From positions 1 to 23,367 of the forward strand of contig CAKTUC010000015.1 of the NCBI GenBank assembly GCA_934617135.1: a stretch of DNA of 23,367 nt, in the 5' to 3' direction. The stretch comes from an uncultured Collinsella sp. (GTDB lineage: Bacteria; Actinomycetota; Coriobacteriia; Coriobacteriales; Coriobacteriaceae). Numbering within the stretch: position 1 is the stretch's first letter; every line of letters begins with the position of its first letter. Both the position numbers and the translations under genes were made by a program. The notes beneath the pieces were generated by a model. That model worked only from the letters and a program-made list of their open reading frames with translations, did no database searches and was not told the origin of the DNA. Positions 14,538-23,281 of the stretch are shown here, piece after piece.

Positions 14538-15406
14538 GAATTCGCTCCTTGCTCACTCGTCGTCGCTCCCGCCTTGTAATTGCCCACAATACGGTCAATC
14601 GTGCCATCTCGATCCATGTCGAACAGCGCGGTATTGAGATCCTTTACGACCGGTCCTTCATAGCTGTTCTCAAACGCGACGCCCAGGTCAACCGTCATAA
14701 CGTTGTCAGCGAACACGCGATAAAGGCCGGGGTACTGGGCAACGAGTCGGTCAAGCGGCTGTACGTCCGCCATCCAGCAGTCCACATATCCTTTGGCTAG
14801 AGCGGCTTTGCAGAGCTCGGCAGAGCCATACGATTTGATTTGAACGTCCGGCGAGATCCCCAGATCCCCCGCAAGCAATCGACGCTCACTCACCGAGCCC
14901 GCAATCACCGCAATGGTCTTGCTTCCATCGAGATGCGCCAAGGACTTGATACCACTCGTTTTCTTGGCGGCAACCGAGACCGTTACGGTTAGATACGGCT
15001 CGGTCCAGTAATACTTATCCTCGCGATAACAGGGCGAATAATCGCACCATAGGCAATCGATATCACCATTTTTGAGCAGCCGGTCGCGATCGTTCCAGTC
15101 AATATCGACAAACTGCGGCTTGAGCCCCGCACGTTCACACGCCTCGCGGGCGATATCGATATCGATACCGGCGTAATCGCCTGTGGTATCGACATATACA
15201 TAGGGGTCGTTATCCGTAACGCCAATTTTGAGCACAGGGAGATCCTCGTCAGCCGTACTCGGCGAGGAAGAACTATTTCGATCGGTATACGTCAGGACGG
15301 CCGTACAGGCAGCAACAAGAACTATGAGCGCGAACGAGACAATGACGACTCGTTTAATACGTCTAGGCACGCGCCTCTTTTCATCGAAATGGCAGTAGAG
15401 GTTCAT
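14534..15406 (-). CDS. Family 3 solute-binding lipoprotein
   Basis: 290 aa. A basic start (residues 10-19) and a hydrophobic segment (20-36) end in VAAC (Cys34), consistent with a lipid or uncleaved anchor. The mature part has the SBP_bac_3 pattern: LPVLKIGVTDNDPYVYVD, then YAGIDIDIAREACERAGL, then DIDCLWCDYSPCYRE and a second-lobe loop TIAVIAGSVSERRLL. Family 3 proteins bind amino acids or similar small ligands. No ABC permease or ATPase is adjacent; instead the gene overlaps a membrane diguanylate cyclase, so a sensing role is likely. The ribosome site (GGTAAT) is weak. Confidence 0.9.
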   Translation of the reverse strand: MNLYCHFDEKRRVPRRIKRVVIVSFALIVLVAACTAVLTYTDRNSSSSPSTADEDLPVLKIGVTDNDPYVYVDTTGDYAGIDIDIAREACERAGLKPQFVDIDWNDRDRLLKNGDIDCLWCDYSPCYREDKYYWTEPYLTVTVSVAAKKTSGIKSLAHLDGSKTIAVIAGSVSERRLLAGDLGISPDVQIKSYGSAELCKAALAKGYVDCWMADVQPLDRLVAQYPGLYRVFADNVMTVDLGVAFENSYEGPVVKDLNTALFDMDRDGTIDRIVGNYKAGATTSEQGANS

Positions 15407-15433
15407 TTTATTACCGGGGGCTGCCGCAGCAAC

Positions 15434-15467
15434 GAAAAAAGCGCCTCACCCAAGATGGGCAAGGCGC
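15434..15467 (-). terminator. Terminator of purB
   Basis: On the minus strand GCGCCT and AGGCGC, with an inner CCCA/GGG pairing, form a hairpin followed by six T. It lies 44 bp past the purB stop and separates purB from the binding-protein gene. Confidence 0.9.
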
Positions 15468-15510
15468 CAATGGTTGAAATGCATCCGCAAACGGTCGAAT
15501 TACACCGACG

Positions 15511-16857
<1,347 letters not shown>

Positions 16858-16963
16858 AGCGGCTCCTTTTTGGTTATTGGCACGTTGGTCGTAACCCAAC
16901 CATTGTACCGTGAGCGGATGCGAGTAACGACAACGGGCATTAACCTAACATTTTGCAACGGAG

Positions 16964-17106
16964 GCGGGCAACGGGACGTCCGCGTATTTGCTTCGCAAAT
17001 CCGCACCGGCTTCAGGCGCCTACCGGCGCCTTCGCCTGCTCGCTATAAACGCTTCGCGTTTATTTAACGCTCGCACCCTGTCGGGTTCGAGTCCCGGCGC
17101 TTGGTA
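16964..17106 (-). repeat. Hairpin cassette B bounded by a tRNA-Gly 3'-end copy
   Basis: The left edge, GCGGGCAACGGGAC (16964-16977), is an exact 14-bp copy of the 3' end of tRNA-Gly at 17156-17169. Then come hairpins ATTTGC-TTC-GCAAAT, CAGGCG/CGCCTG and ATAAACGC-TTC-GCGTTTAT. The right edge is a T-arm-like palindrome CGGGTTCGAGTCCCG at 17082-17096. Element order matches cassette A at 1450-1581. No coding potential. Confidence 0.65.
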
Positions 17107-17140
17107 GTAAAAAGCACGGCAACGTAACGCTGCCGTGCTT
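17107..17140 (-). terminator. Terminator of tRNA-Gly
   Basis: AAGCACGGCA (17112-17121) pairs with TGCCGTGCTT (17131-17140). On the minus strand the stem ends in TTTTTAC. It lies between tRNA-Gly and cassette B. Confidence 0.85.
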
Positions 17141-17151
17141 GTGCTTTTTAC

Positions 17152-17226
17152 TGGAGCGGGCAACGGGACTCGAACCCGCGAGTGTCAGCTTGGGAAGCTG
17201 ATGCCTTACCACTTGGCGATGCCCGC
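17152..17226 (-). tRNA. tRNA-Gly (CCC)
   Basis: Cloverleaf on the minus strand: acceptor GCGGGCA with TGCCCGC, anticodon stem TCAGC/GCTGA around the loop TTCCCAA (anticodon CCC), T-arm CGGG-TTCGAGT-CCCG, discriminator T, encoded CCA. Confidence 0.96.
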
Positions 17227-17247
17227 AATTGCGCATTGGGATAAATT

Positions 17248-17277
17248 AAATGCTCGAATAGTATATACCGAGCATTT
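17248..17277 (-). terminator. Inverted repeat after the IclR gene
   Basis: AAATGCTCG (17248-17256) and CGAGCATTT (17269-17277) form a 9-bp stem; on the minus strand it is followed by AATTTAT. It may end the IclR transcript, and it also spans the -10 region of the tRNA-Gly promoter. Confidence 0.4.
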
Positions 17278-17288
17278 CAAGGGGGCAA
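17260..17288 (-). promoter_or_regulatory. Promoter for tRNA-Gly
   Basis: On the minus strand TTGCCC (17283-17288), a 17-bp spacer and TATACT (17260-17265) match sigma-70-type spacing, about 34 bp before the tRNA. Confidence 0.6.
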
Positions 17289-17346
17289 TATGAATGCGGC
17301 GTGTTATCACTATGCAATCGCGCACCGCGCACTGCGGCACAAAAGC

Positions 17347-18102
17347 CTACGAAACGCGCTCCAACTGGTCCCTTGCATCAGAAAGCACGTGTTCTACCCC
17401 GTTTTGCACCTCAGTGTCAAAACGATACGCAGGGACCGAAACGCTTAAACCATAGAGACGCCCGCCTTTTTCTATGGGAACGGCGATGCACTCAACCCCT
17501 TCTGCCATCTCCTGATGATCATATGCAAAACCACACCGTCGGACCTCCTCGAGCTGCCGCATCAGGTCATCTATGTTTTTTACCGCATGCTCAGTCGTTT
17601 TTTCGAATGGGACGGGAAGCAGCGAGCGAACCAACTCCTCATCCCATCGAGATAGAATCGCCTTTCCAATCGCCGTGCAGTGCGCAGGAAGGGTCTTACC
17701 GATTTCCGATGAAAGACGGATGTGCTGGGGGGAATCAACGCGCGAAATATAGAGGACACGACCGTGGTCGAGCACGCCGAGCTGACAGGTCTCTCCGCAC
17801 GATGCGACAACCTTTCGCATGGCTGTCTCAAAAGAGGACAATCCCCCACTCTCACGATCGAATGCCTTGCCCAGCAGATACGTCTTAAGCCCAATCGAAT
17901 ACCTACCGGTAGTCTCGTCATAACTAACGTAATCTGAATCGGCCATGGTGTGCAGAATCGAGAAGAGGCTACTCTTTGGAGCGCCGACAATGCGGCATAT
18001 CTCTGCCATGGTAAGTCCGCTCTTTGTAGCCGAAAGGGCTTCAAAGATTGATAGAACCCGCAAGGTAGAACGGTGGCCAGCAGGATTATATCGCGAGGGC
18101 AT
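17347..18102 (-). CDS. IclR family transcriptional regulator
   Basis: 251 aa. The N-terminal winged helix (about 10-75) includes STLRVLSIFEALSATKSGLT, AEICRIVGAPKSSLFSILHT and GRYSIGLKTYLLG. The C-terminal effector domain (about 80-245) has the IclR pattern LPAHCTAIGKAILS, GFAYDHQEMAEGVECIAVPI and GLSVSVPAYRF. AAGGAG lies 8 bp before the ATG. It is divergent from the sugar-acid operon, and a perfect 30-bp palindrome sits in the shared control region. IclR relatives such as KdgR control sugar-acid breakdown in other bacteria, so this is the likely local regulator, with an operon intermediate as probable inducer. Confidence 0.95.
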   Translation of the reverse strand: MPSRYNPAGHRSTLRVLSIFEALSATKSGLTMAEICRIVGAPKSSLFSILHTMADSDYVSYDETTGRYSIGLKTYLLGKAFDRESGGLSSFETAMRKVVASCGETCQLGVLDHGRVLYISRVDSPQHIRLSSEIGKTLPAHCTAIGKAILSRWDEELVRSLLPVPFEKTTEHAVKNIDDLMRQLEEVRRCGFAYDHQEMAEGVECIAVPIEKGGRLYGLSVSVPAYRFDTEVQNGVEHVLSDARDQLERVS

Positions 18103-18143
18103 GGCAACTCTCCTTGTTCATTAACGCCCAGACTTTCCCCGTA

Positions 18144-18170
18144 AGTATAGCGGCGTGCCCCTTAAAGCAA
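18144..18170 (-). promoter_or_regulatory. Candidate promoter of the IclR gene
   Basis: On the minus strand TATACT (18144-18149) lies 42 bp before the ATG, with TTGCTT 15 bp further upstream. The spacer is slightly short, so the -35 assignment is uncertain. Confidence 0.4.
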
Positions 18171-18232
18171 CCGTTCACCGGCCAACCAAAACCATTCGCG
18201 GCGGGCCCGTGTGAGGTCTTGAGCATTTCATC

Positions 18233-18280
18233 TATACTGTTCCGTATAACGAATAACGTTCGTAATTACGAACGTTATTC
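18233..18280 (+). promoter_or_regulatory. Operon control region: -10 box and 30-bp perfect palindrome
   Basis: TATACT at 18233-18238 is a candidate -10 with no good -35, typical of a regulated promoter. From 18251 to 18280 the half-site GAATAACGTTCGTAA is followed at once by its exact reverse complement. The palindrome covers the expected start of transcription and ends 21 bp before the first ATG, so a bound repressor would block the promoter. The IclR protein encoded next door is the likely ligand; this is not shown by sequence alone. Confidence 0.8.
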
Positions 18281-18301
18281 AAGTGGACATAGGGAGGAAA
18301 C

Positions 18302-19828
18302 ATGTCAGACGTTGTAAGCCAAGGCCAAAACGCCGTTGTCATTGATCAGAGGGACAACGTTGCCGTCGCCACCTACCAACTGGAGGCGGGCGCCGAGGCC
18401 CGCTATCCCATGCCAGACGGCACACTGGCGAGCGTTACCGCGGCCGACGACATCCCACTGTTCCACAAGATTGCCCTCGTGGACATCCCCAAAGGCGAGA
18501 AGGTCGTCAAGTATGGCGAGTTCATCGGTGTGGCCACCACGGACATCAAGCGCGGGCAGCATGTTCATACGCACAACTGCGCCAGCTCCGACGACCTGAA
18601 GGACTCCGTCGTCGCCGACACCGACTCCGTCGCCACCAAGACCTCCTCGTCCGCGGAGGGCACGCGCACCTTCATGGGCTACCGTCGCCCGGACGGTCGT
18701 GTCGGCATCCGCAACCACGTCCTGATCCTTCCCACGAGCATCTGTGCCTCCGACACCACGGAAAGGATCGCGAACGCGGTTGAGGGCTGCGTCTCCTTCC
18801 ACAACCAGAATGGCTGCTCGCAGGTCGACTGCGACCAGAAGGTGACTATTGCTGCCTTGGCAGGCTACGCTGCGAACCCGAACATCTATGGCGTCGTTTG
18901 CGTCTCCCTGGGCTGCGAGGGCTGCCAGAACGACATCGTGGTCGACGCGATTCGCGAGCGCACCAACAAGCCCGTCGAGACCCTGGTCATCCAAAAGGTA
19001 GGCGGCTCCATCAGGGCGATCGAGGAGGGCACGCGCCTTGCCCGCAAGATGGTCGCCGAGGCGGACCGGTGTGTCCGCGAGCCCACTGACATCTCCGAGC
19101 TCATCTTCGGCACCAACTGCGGCGGCTCCGACCCCTCGAGCGGCCTTGGCTCCAATCCGCTGATCGGCGAGGTCTCCGACTGGCTCGTCAGCCATGGTGC
19201 CACCTCTGTGCTGTGCGAGACGCCCGAGCTCTTTGGCGCCGAGCACATCCTCGCCCGCCGCGCGAAGGACAAGCAGGTTTCGGACGACATCCTCAAGATC
19301 GTCTACGACTACGAAAAGTACGTCCAGATGTTTGGCGCCGAGATGCGAGAGGGCAACCCCAGCCCTGGAAATATGGCTGGCGGACTCACGACCCTCGAGG
19401 AGAAGTCTCTCGGCTGCGTGCACAAGGGAGGCCACAGCCCCCTCAATGCCGTCTATCCGTACGCGGCGCAGCTCAATCCGCACGAGGGCCTCGTCGTGAT
19501 GGACACCCCCGGCAACGACCCCTCCAGCGTGGGCGGCATCATCGCCGGCGGCTGCCAGCTCGTGGTCTTCTCGACCGGTCTTGGCACCCCCACCGGAAAC
19601 GCCATCGCGCCCGTGTATCGCCTGACTGCCAACAAGCGCACCTACGAGGCCATGAGGGACAACACCGACCTCGACGCGAGCCCGACGATCTACGGCCCCG
19701 AGTCCATGGAGGAGATGCGCGACAGGATGCTCGACGACATCATCGCCGTCTGCAACGGCCGCAAGGTCTGCGCCGAGGCCCTTGGCTATACCGAGACCGC
19801 CCTTCCGCACATCTGCAACTATATGTAG
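18302..19828 (+). CDS. UxaA-family altronate/galactarate-type dehydratase
   Basis: 508 aa. The N-terminal SAF domain (about 10-97) ends in RGQHVHTHN, with H87, H89 and H91 as probable metal-site residues. After a linker (98-122) the main domain opens with the family hallmark GYRRPDGRVGIRNHVLILPT and continues with conserved Cys-rich segments (GCSQVDCDQK, LGCEGCQND, FGTNCGGSDPSSG). Relatives remove water from altronate (UxaA) or galactarate (GarD) to give 2-keto-3-deoxy acids. UxaA-type and GarD-type proteins of this full length contain both parts. Strong ribosome site GGGAGG. First gene of the operon; the exact substrate cannot be read from sequence. Confidence 0.92.
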   Translation: MSDVVSQGQNAVVIDQRDNVAVATYQLEAGAEARYPMPDGTLASVTAADDIPLFHKIALVDIPKGEKVVKYGEFIGVATTDIKRGQHVHTHNCASSDDLKDSVVADTDSVATKTSSSAEGTRTFMGYRRPDGRVGIRNHVLILPTSICASDTTERIANAVEGCVSFHNQNGCSQVDCDQKVTIAALAGYAANPNIYGVVCVSLGCEGCQNDIVVDAIRERTNKPVETLVIQKVGGSIRAIEEGTRLARKMVAEADRCVREPTDISELIFGTNCGGSDPSSGLGSNPLIGEVSDWLVSHGATSVLCETPELFGAEHILARRAKDKQVSDDILKIVYDYEKYVQMFGAEMREGNPSPGNMAGGLTTLEEKSLGCVHKGGHSPLNAVYPYAAQLNPHEGLVVMDTPGNDPSSVGGIIAGGCQLVVFSTGLGTPTGNAIAPVYRLTANKRTYEAMRDNTDLDASPTIYGPESMEEMRDRMLDDIIAVCNGRKVCAEALGYTETALPHICNYM

Positions 19829-19867
19829 GCCAGCGTCTGACAGGACGCTCCAGAAAGGAGAAAAACC

Positions 19868-21001
19868 GTGACAACCACGCAAGCCCCCGAAAAGACACCC
19901 AACGCATTCCAGCGCGGCGTCAACGCGGTCATCGACCTGCTGTCCTCGTTCTTCCTCCCGATCATCAACCTGCTCGTCTCCGTCGGCATCCTCAAGGGCA
20001 TCCTGACGCTTCTGCAGGTCTCGGGCATGGTCACCGACGACTCGACCACGTATGCGATCCTCAATGCGATGGCTGACTCGCTGTTCTACTTCATCCCGGT
20101 GTTTCTTGCTTACACCTCGGCAAAGCGCTTCGATGTTGACACGGTGACCGCCGTCCTTCTCGGGTGCATCCTGGTGTATCCGTCCATCACCACCATCATG
20201 GCGGCGGACGCGCCCGTCTACCTGTTTGGCCTCGAGCTCTCGAAGGCGACGTACTCCAGCTCCGTCATCCCCATCCTTCTTGCCATCTACTGCGCGAGCT
20301 GGGTCCAGAAGGCCTGCTATAAGATCATCCCCGAGACCTTCCGCGGCCTGTTCACACCGCCTATCACGATTATCGTTATCGTCCCGCTCACCCTGGCTGT
20401 CTTCGGCCCCCTCGGCACCATCGTGGGCGGTTGGCTCGCGCAGGGCTACGAGGCCGTCTACAGTCTCTCGCCGCTCGTCGCCGGCGCGCTGATCGGCGCG
20501 TTCCAGCCGTTCCTCGTCATCCTCGGCCTGCACTGGGCCCTGTTCCCCATCGCCATGAACAACGTCGCGGTCTACGGCTTCGACACCATCATGGCCTTGT
20601 TCGGCGGCGCGATCTTCGCCCAGGGCGGTGCCGCGCTCGCCGTCGCCCTCAAGACCAAGAACAAGAAGTTCCGCTCCCAGGCGATCTCCGCTTCGCTCAC
20701 CACGCTGCTGGGCATCACCGAGCCCGCGATGTACGGCGTGAACCTGCGCCTCAAGAAGCCCATGGTCTGTGCATGCGTCGCCGGCGGCATTGGCTCCGCC
20801 GTGGCAGGCCTGTTCGGTTGCGCCGGCACCGCCTTCGCTTTGCCCGCGCTCACCACGCTGCCCGTCTTCATGAGCCGCGCGTTCGTTCCCTTCTGCATCT
20901 CGCTGGCGCTCGCCTTTGGCCTCGCCTTCCTGTTCACGCTCTTCGTCCCGATCGACGACGTGACCGAGGAGGAGATGGAGGCCGAGGAGCAGTCCGCCTA
21001 G
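19868..21001 (+). CDS. Stand-alone PTS EIIC sugar permease (glucoside/sucrose type)
   Basis: 377 aa from GTG, with AAAGGAG 8 bp upstream. About ten membrane segments. The signature GITEPAMYGVNLRLKKP at 282-298, together with the loop LGLHWALFPIAMNN, places it in the glucose/beta-glucoside EIIC superfamily. The usual fused EIIB domain, with its phospho-cysteine, is missing at the N-terminus, no EIIA follows, and no EIIB/EIIA gene is in the operon. It therefore either uses EIIB/EIIA encoded elsewhere or works as a permease without phosphorylation, which would suit a sugar acid that the next enzymes process unphosphorylated. The C-terminus is acidic (EEEMEAEEQ). Confidence 0.92.
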   Translation: MTTTQAPEKTPNAFQRGVNAVIDLLSSFFLPIINLLVSVGILKGILTLLQVSGMVTDDSTTYAILNAMADSLFYFIPVFLAYTSAKRFDVDTVTAVLLGCILVYPSITTIMAADAPVYLFGLELSKATYSSSVIPILLAIYCASWVQKACYKIIPETFRGLFTPPITIIVIVPLTLAVFGPLGTIVGGWLAQGYEAVYSLSPLVAGALIGAFQPFLVILGLHWALFPIAMNNVAVYGFDTIMALFGGAIFAQGGAALAVALKTKNKKFRSQAISASLTTLLGITEPAMYGVNLRLKKPMVCACVAGGIGSAVAGLFGCAGTAFALPALTTLPVFMSRAFVPFCISLALAFGLAFLFTLFVPIDDVTEEEMEAEEQSA

Positions 21002-21132
21002 CGTCCGGATTGCAAGGCCACTCTATGTCCCGCGCCCGCGGGCTCGACTGGAGGTGGTGCCCACCTGGCAGCAAAGCGTATCCGTCACTGACCATATATC
21101 CATTAGACATTGTTTGACGTAAGGAGAACAAA

Positions 21133-22044
21133 ATGAAGAAGATCGACGCACACGCCCACGTCTTTGACCACATCGGCTCCATGGGCAAGGCCGGAGAGCT
21201 ACGCCCCCTAGGCAACGGCAACTGTCGTTGGGCCACCGGCGAAGAGTTCCGCATCATCCCCGAGGGCAAGGGAGACAAGGAGTACCTCGTTGAGACCTTC
21301 ATGGACGTCATGGACGAGCACGACGTCGAGAAGGCCATCCTGCTGCAAGGCGTCCTGTACGGCCTGCAGAACGAGTACGCCATGGAATGCGCCGAGAAGT
21401 ACCCTGACCGCTTCAAAGCCGCGGTCATGCTCGACCCCTTCTGCCGCTGCGCCCAGCAGATCCTCGAGCACTTCATCAACGATCTGCACGCCCACGTCTT
21501 CAAGTTCGAGGTCTCTGTGGGCGGCGGCCTTTCCGGCTACCACCGCGATTTCGCGGTCGACGGCCCCGAGATGACGGTCCTCATCGACAGGATCGCCCAG
21601 GTCGAGGACGCCACCCTGGTGCTCGACATCGGCAGCCCCAACCAGTCCAGCTGCCAGCCCGAGGCCGTGTATCGCCTGGCCAAGAAGTACCCCGGCCTGC
21701 ACATTGTCGTCTGCCACCTGCTCGCCCCGTCCCTTGAGGACGGCGACGTCCTCAAGTGCGCGCTTCCGTACCTCGCCCACGACAACGTCTGGGTCGATCT
21801 CTCCGCGCTGCCCTGGAACGTCGCTCCCGAGGCCTACCCGTATCCCACCGCGCTCGAGTACATCGCGATGGCGAAGGACGTCCTGGGCGCCGACAAGATC
21901 ATCTGGGGCACCGACTCCCCCTGCGTTCTCACCAAGTTCGACTACAAGGACCTCTATAGCTTCATCGAGGACTCCGACGTCTTCACCGACACCGAGAAGC
22001 AGGGTGTCTTCTACGATAACGCCGTCAAGGCCTACTACCTCTAG
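21133..22044 (+). CDS. Amidohydrolase-2 family hydrolase, lactonase-like
   Basis: 303 aa TIM-barrel metal hydrolase. It begins MKKIDAHAHVFDH, the HxH metal motif on strand 1, and has further candidate ligands in IVVCHLLAP (His) and WGTDSP (Asp) near strand 8. This is the pattern of amidohydrolase_2 enzymes such as fuconolactonase and pyrone-dicarboxylate lactonase. Between a sugar-acid dehydratase and an aldolase, opening a sugar-acid lactone is the most natural role; decarboxylation or another hydrolysis is possible. AAGGAG lies 6 bp before the ATG. The 131-bp gap upstream has two small GC hairpins and no gene. Confidence 0.88.
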   Translation: MKKIDAHAHVFDHIGSMGKAGELRPLGNGNCRWATGEEFRIIPEGKGDKEYLVETFMDVMDEHDVEKAILLQGVLYGLQNEYAMECAEKYPDRFKAAVMLDPFCRCAQQILEHFINDLHAHVFKFEVSVGGGLSGYHRDFAVDGPEMTVLIDRIAQVEDATLVLDIGSPNQSSCQPEAVYRLAKKYPGLHIVVCHLLAPSLEDGDVLKCALPYLAHDNVWVDLSALPWNVAPEAYPYPTALEYIAMAKDVLGADKIIWGTDSPCVLTKFDYKDLYSFIEDSDVFTDTEKQGVFYDNAVKAYYL

Positions 22045-22101
22045 GTCCTTCTCGGCAGTGCAGAGATTCGTGGGGGTGTGACCCCGGAAAGCGAGTGACA
22101 C

Positions 22102-22980
22102 ATGTTTGAGGGAGTCTTCTGCCCCTCCATCACCATCACCGACGATGATGGAAAGATCGACTACGAGCTGTGGGGCAGGCACCTGGACCACCTGGCCGAC
22201 GCGGGCATCAACGGTGTGCTGCTGTTTGGCAGCATCGGCGAGTTCTACAGCGTGAGCCTCGAGGACAAGAAGTCGGTCGTCAACTTTGCCGTCGAGCGGG
22301 TCGCCGGCCGCATGAAGGTCTTCGTCGGCGTGGGTGACACCACCTACGACAACGTCCTCGAACTCACGCGCTATGCCCAGAAGGCCGGTGCCGACGCGGT
22401 TCTGGCGGTCTCGCCGTACTACTTCGGGCCCACCGACGACGCTGCCGAAAAGTACTTCGGTGGCATCGCAGACGCCACCGACCTGCCCGTCGTGCTATAC
22501 AACTTTCCGGCGCGTACCGGCACCGACCTGTCGCCCGAGCTCGTGGCCAGGCTCGCCGCCGCCTATCCGAATATCTGCGGCATCAAGGACACGGTCGACA
22601 CCATCAGCCACACGCGCAAAGTCATCCGCACCGTTCGCAAGATCAACCCCGAGTTCTCGGTCCTTTCCGGCTTCGACGAGTACTACCTGGTCAACCGCGC
22701 GAGCGGCGGCAACGGCGTTCTATGTGGCCTCACCAACGTGGAGCCCGAGCTCTTTGTGAGGCTGCATGGCGCCTACCAGGCAGGCGACTTCGCGACCGCC
22801 ATCGAGTGCGCCAAGCGCATCTCGTCGCTCATGGCCGTCTACGACGCCTGCGATTTGTTTATATCTGCCATCAAAGTAGCGGTCAATATAAAGGGTCTTC
22901 CAATCTCGACCGCGATCTTTGATCCCGCCATACAGGCCAGTGATGACCAAAAGGCAACAATCGAACAGCTCCTGTCATAG
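22102..22980 (+). CDS. DapA-family aldolase, probable 2-keto-3-deoxy-sugar-acid aldolase
   Basis: 292 aa TIM barrel of the DHDPS/N-acetylneuraminate lyase family. Schiff-base Lys162 lies in CGIKDT, Tyr133 in LYNFPART, and the substrate-carboxylate loop is GSIGE (43-47), differing from the GTTGE of true DapA. Genes of this type next to dehydratases (YagE/YjhH-like) cleave 2-keto-3-deoxy acids to pyruvate and an aldehyde, so it probably ends this pathway. Codon use changes near position 22855: the last 40 codons use ATA, TTT and other AT-ending codons that are rare or absent before, while the protein remains continuous. A strong terminator follows. Confidence 0.92.
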   Translation: MFEGVFCPSITITDDDGKIDYELWGRHLDHLADAGINGVLLFGSIGEFYSVSLEDKKSVVNFAVERVAGRMKVFVGVGDTTYDNVLELTRYAQKAGADAVLAVSPYYFGPTDDAAEKYFGGIADATDLPVVLYNFPARTGTDLSPELVARLAAAYPNICGIKDTVDTISHTRKVIRTVRKINPEFSVLSGFDEYYLVNRASGGNGVLCGLTNVEPELFVRLHGAYQAGDFATAIECAKRISSLMAVYDACDLFISAIKVAVNIKGLPISTAIFDPAIQASDDQKATIEQLLS

Positions 22981-22985
22981 ACTTG

Positions 22986-23040
22986 TACGTGGATCGATGT
23001 GAGATTATCGTCTTCACATCGATCCACGTATCTTTGTTCT
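22986..23040 (+). terminator. Terminator of the sugar-acid operon
   Basis: TACGTGGATCGATGTGA (22986-23002) and its exact reverse complement (23014-23030) make a 17-bp perfect stem with an 11-base loop, followed by the T-rich TCTTTGTTCTTG. Confidence 0.88.
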
Positions 23041-23046
23041 TGTTTA

Positions 23047-23078
23047 ATTTATGAATTTATTACCATAACTTCATAAAT
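23047..23078. repeat. AT-rich inverted repeat
   Basis: ATTTATGAA (23047-23055) and TTCATAAAT (23070-23078) flank a 14-base centre that itself has TAT/ATA. It lies between two terminators, and its function is unknown. Confidence 0.5.
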
Positions 23079-23088
23079 ATATGGAGAT

Positions 23089-23111
23089 AAGGACCCGTGG
23101 GGGTCCTTTTT
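23089..23111 (+). terminator. Second terminator
   Basis: GGACCC (23091-23096) pairs with GGGTCC (23101-23106) around GTGG and is followed by TTTTT. Confidence 0.85.
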
Positions 23112-23173
23112 CATTTACTTCTACCTGCGCTTTTATCTGATTGTTGTATTTGAGCTCGATTTGTTAGAAATTG

Positions 23174-23267
23174 GGCAAGCTTTTGGTCAGCTTCCGGTAC
23201 TTACCCGCATGGACCTCGGGGGTAGCCTCGTCCCAAGCGCCGCGGCCTCCCCGTGCGGCGCACGAGG
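23174..23267 (+). promoter_or_regulatory. Structured leader before the last gene, possible cis-regulatory RNA
   Basis: CCTCGT (23226-23231) pairs with ACGAGG (23262-23267), and inside it GCGCCGC (23237-23243) pairs with GCGGCGC (23255-23261). The loop carries CCTCCCC, which could pair with GGGGG at 23218-23222 to form a pseudoknot. The ribosome site follows the stem within 4 bases. I do not match it to a named riboswitch class. Confidence 0.4.
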
Positions 23268-23281
23268 GATAAGGAGCAGCC

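Noticed and set aside
18305..20533. 742-codon open frame antisense to the dehydratase and permease genes
   Set aside because: It mirrors the strong G/C third-position bias of the sense genes, crosses two real genes with good ribosome sites, and its product is Asp/Gly/Val-rich without domains.
21208..22191. 327-codon minus-strand frame opposite the amidohydrolase
   Set aside because: Antisense shadow; the sense strand encodes a clear metal-hydrolase with a good ribosome site.
23047..23078. AT-rich inverted repeat considered as a Xer/dif-like recombination site
   Set aside because: The arm and spacer lengths do not fit the 11-6-11 dif layout, and no recombinase is nearby.
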